Below are positions 61,859-64,000 of a DNA stretch of 64,000 nt, piece by piece. Position 1 is the stretch's first letter. Every line of letters begins with the position of its first letter. Source of the DNA: Segatella copri. Lineage in GTDB: Bacteria; Bacteroidota; Bacteroidia; Bacteroidales; Bacteroidaceae. The notes beneath the pieces are model-generated. The model made no database searches, had not been told where the DNA came from, and saw nothing but the letters and a program-made list of their open reading frames with translations. The stretch lies in assembly GCF_026015625.1 (NCBI RefSeq), contig NZ_JAPDVG010000001.1:2559001-2623000 (forward strand). The letters are read 5' to 3'. The position numbers were made by a program, and so were the translations under genes.

Positions 61859-63043
61859 TTACCTTTTAAACAGGTCCTTCAGTCCATCCATATCAAACGA
61901 CAAGGTGAAGCGGAGGGTCTGGTCGAGCGGGTTGCTCTTGGCGGTAGCCACCACATAAGCAGCATCGAGCGAGAAGACATTCATCTTGAAACCGGCACCT
62001 ACAGTGAAGTACTTGCGGTTACCCTTGCTCTGACTCTCGTGATGATAACCGGCACGGAGCGCAAACTTATCATTGTATACATACTCGGCACCCAGACCGT
62101 AGTTGATTTCCTCCAGCTCTTCCTTGAAACCGCCAGGGGCATCGCTGAAACTCTTGAAGATACCGCTGATGCCCGAAATATCATCATACTCACGATGCAC
62201 ACGGTCTTCATATTCTGAATTGTCCTCACCCTCTTCCTGCTTCGGAACGGTAGGCACCAGATACTTGTTGGCATCGGCTGCCAGAGTAACGCGGTTGTAT
62301 TCGTCGATAGGTATCATCAGCGAAGCACCCAGACGCATGTTGGCTGGCAGGAACTCGCCATACTCCTTGCCGCTGAAGGTAATCTTACTACCGATGTTAG
62401 AAATATTCAAGCCCAAACCCAACTGGCATTCGCGCTGGCCGATGACCACATAGTTCTGGTAATAGGCAGCGATATCGGCTGCGAAAGCGGAAGCTGGCGA
62501 ATTGTCTTCGGTATAATCGAAGCGCATATCGGAATAGATCCAGCGGATGGCGGCAGCAAGAGAGAACTTCTCGCTGAGCATCAGAGAATAAGCCACATCG
62601 ACCGACATCTCGTAAGGATTGATGGTCATACCCTTGCCACTCTCGGCACCTTCCTGACTGGTAAACACTTCGCCCATATTGAAATAGCGGAGCGATGCTG
62701 ATACGGCACTGTAATCGCCAATACGGTAATAGCCAGAGAGATAGGCAAGATTCATATCATTGACCAGCGAGCGCAGCCAAGGAGTGAAACTGAGCGACAC
62801 TCCGGCACGCGAAATGGTGAAAGGATATTTTGCCGGATTCCAGTACTGGGAGTTGACATCAGGGTCGGTAGCCGCACCGACATCTCCCAAACCGCCACCA
62901 CGGGCATCAGGAGCTATGGTTTGCGAAATGACTGCATAGTTCACAGGATTGAAGAGATCTTTCTTATCCTGCGCCTTCACTTCTGATGCCATCAGAGCGA
63001 GACATCCCAAGATGAATATCTTATAGATTCTTTTCATTGCCAT
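61859..63043 (-). CDS. porV: Type IX secretion outer-membrane protein PorV
   Basis: 394-aa outer-membrane beta-barrel (PorV/LptO) that shuttles type IX secretion cargo from the translocon to the PorU sortase. Signal peptide at about 3-24 (SEVKAQ). The N-terminus NPVNYAVISQTIAPDARGGG with LGDVGAATDPDVNSQYWNPA is the family hallmark. Alternating strands follow, with an acidic loop EEGEDNSEYEDRVHREYDD. It follows porU by 14 bp, the normal order. ATG at 63043 or 63037 both give a signal peptide. Confidence 0.95.
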   Translation of the reverse strand: MAMKRIYKIFILGCLALMASEVKAQDKKDLFNPVNYAVISQTIAPDARGGGLGDVGAATDPDVNSQYWNPAKYPFTISRAGVSLSFTPWLRSLVNDMNLAYLSGYYRIGDYSAVSASLRYFNMGEVFTSQEGAESGKGMTINPYEMSVDVAYSLMLSEKFSLAAAIRWIYSDMRFDYTEDNSPASAFAADIAAYYQNYVVIGQRECQLGLGLNISNIGSKITFSGKEYGEFLPANMRLGASLMIPIDEYNRVTLAADANKYLVPTVPKQEEGEDNSEYEDRVHREYDDISGISGIFKSFSDAPGGFKEELEEINYGLGAEYVYNDKFALRAGYHHESQSKGNRKYFTVGAGFKMNVFSLDAAYVVATAKSNPLDQTLRFTLSFDMDGLKDLFKR

Positions 63044-63057
63044 TGTAAATATATTTT

Positions 63058-64000
63058 TTATTTGATAATGATGAGTTTCTTGACTTTAGAGGTGTAGCTG
63101 CTGCCATCGCTCGCCACCTTGACACGATAGAGATATACGCCGGTGCCCAGAGGGGTGCCGCTATCGGAGGTGAGATCCCAGCTGACGGTATAGCTGCCCG
63201 AGGTAGGTACACCGCTTTCGGAATGGCGCCAGTGCTGTCTGCCCGACGAATCGAACACTTCTACCACCACGTCCATATCGCTCTCTGTGCGGTCGTGACT
63301 AATGATGAAGGTGGTGGAGGTCTTAGCCGGATTGGCGGTTACGCCCACATCGAAGAGCGCCGGACTCAGTGCCTTCACCACATTGAAACGGAGCTGCACC
63401 GTAGAACTGTTGTTCTGGATATCCCAGGCTCGGAAGGTGAGTTCGTGCTTGCCCGGTTCCAGTTGCGGTATGCTGTAATAGGTGGAACCGCTGGTATAGG
63501 TTCCGAAATCGTAGGTGAAATTGCTGTTCAGCACGTAGGTCTTCGACATGTCGCCATCTATCACCAGCTGCAGGTCGTGGCCGATACCGCTTCCGGCAGC
63601 ATTGATTCCGTCCTTATCGGTTATCTTTGCCACAAAGAACGGGGTGGTGTTGACATTGCCGCCATCTACGAAGGAAGGCGAATTGAGATAGCAGTAGATG
63701 GAAGGACCGATGGAATCGTTCTTCTGCTCCTCGCTCTCGCCTACCGTAAACTGCTCGCAGGAGCCGTGGGCAGAGAGGGTCTTGGAGGTATTCACCGCAT
63801 AGAGGTTGACCAGACCGCTCTGGTTGGAATAATTGATATCCAGCGGAACGGCAAAGGAGAAGGCAAACTTGCCACCTCTTACGCTATCGGTGCCCTGATA
63901 CAGGGTCTTGGTTCTGTCTTTGTATTCGAAAGCCTTCTCAGCGCCATCCTTGCCGGTATCGTTCAGTCGACAGGTAACCGTCTCCTTGGAATCTCTTACG
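63058..64000 (-). CDS. porU: Type IX secretion sortase PorU (3' part only)
   Basis: C-terminal 314 codons or so of the gingipain-family (C25) sortase that removes the C-terminal signal from cargo and attaches it to A-LPS. The frame is open through position 64000, so the start and catalytic domain lie outside. Visible: LYQGTDSVRGGKFAFSFAVP, DINYSNQSGLVNLYAVN, then an Ig-like domain and a C-terminal FlgD/CTD-like domain (TSGSYTVSWDLTSDSG, GVYLYRVKV, KKLIIIK). The pairing with porV makes PorU the best call. Confidence 0.9.
   Translation of the reverse strand, partial: VRDSKETVTCRLNDTGKDGAEKAFEYKDRTKTLYQGTDSVRGGKFAFSFAVPLDINYSNQSGLVNLYAVNTSKTLSAHGSCEQFTVGESEEQKNDSIGPSIYCYLNSPSFVDGGNVNTTPFFVAKITDKDGINAAGSGIGHDLQLVIDGDMSKTYVLNSNFTYDFGTYTSGSTYYSIPQLEPGKHELTFRAWDIQNNSSTVQLRFNVVKALSPALFDVGVTANPAKTSTTFIISHDRTESDMDVVVEVFDSSGRQHWRHSESGVPTSGSYTVSWDLTSDSGTPLGTGVYLYRVKVASDGSSYTSKVKKLIIIK

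Overview
The window looks like a chromosomal segment of a Bacteroidales bacterium of the Prevotella/Segatella type. This rests on a SusC-type TonB-dependent transporter, Bacteroidota promoters of the form TTTG-N19/20-TAnnTTTG (about ten clear cases), a type IX secretion porU-porV pair, DUF4290, and A-rich start regions with almost no Shine-Dalgarno signal. I saw no rRNA, tRNA, CRISPR array, integrase or transposase.

Region 1 (1-22,200, all minus strand) is a polysaccharide utilisation locus that fits the pectin rhamnogalacturonan II (RG-II). It holds a SusC transporter (cut by the window edge), a GH138 exo-alpha-galacturonidase, a GH78 rhamnosidase fused to a sialidase-like propeller, a GH140 apiosidase, a GH95 alpha-L-galactosidase-like enzyme, a CE19-like pectin methylesterase with an N-terminal STN-like domain, a second GH78 rhamnosidase and a GH143-GH142 fusion. 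Terminators split it into transcription units (SusC; GH138; GH95-GH140-GH78/propeller; GH143/142-GH78-CE19). Each unit starts behind the same promoter-like element, TTACAAA or a variant, 13-14 bp, then CGTCTTTAT, which differs from the housekeeping promoter and suggests one shared, possibly ECF-type, sigma factor.

Region 2 (22,200-34,250) is housekeeping: recG, a small unknown gene, an M23/LysM peptidase, rseP-dxr-rimM-murA-DUF4290-tsaB (minus), and yicC-gmk-nadD (plus). MurA has Asp in place of the usual fosfomycin-target Cys.

Region 3 (34,270-53,900) is a cell-surface glycan region: a phosphoethanolamine transferase, three acyltransferase-3 proteins, a UbiA prenyltransferase with a HAD phosphatase (possible polyprenyl-phospho-pentose synthesis), a GtrA protein, two paralogous multi-membrane proteins, a GT14 and a GT2 glycosyltransferase, a flippase, a LicD phosphotransferase, a TarI/IspD-like cytidylyltransferase with an SDR enzyme, and a hexapeptide acetyltransferase. 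It is interrupted at 40,015-42,690 by a repeat-rich stretch with a 22-bp periodic array, long palindromes, an AAA ATPase/nuclease-like gene and a 99-bp inverted-repeat element.

Region 4 (54,000-58,500) is a sigma-54 two-component module: an NtrC-type regulator, a small exported protein behind a sigma-54-like promoter, and a hybrid histidine kinase with REC and Hpt domains.

Region 5 (58,500-64,000, minus) holds two more glycosyltransferases, a probable small RNA of about 175 nt, ispF, porV and the 3' part of porU. A family of GC-rich palindromes (consensus core GGCGATtccATCGCC, or AGCGATtccATCGCT) occurs five times between genes.
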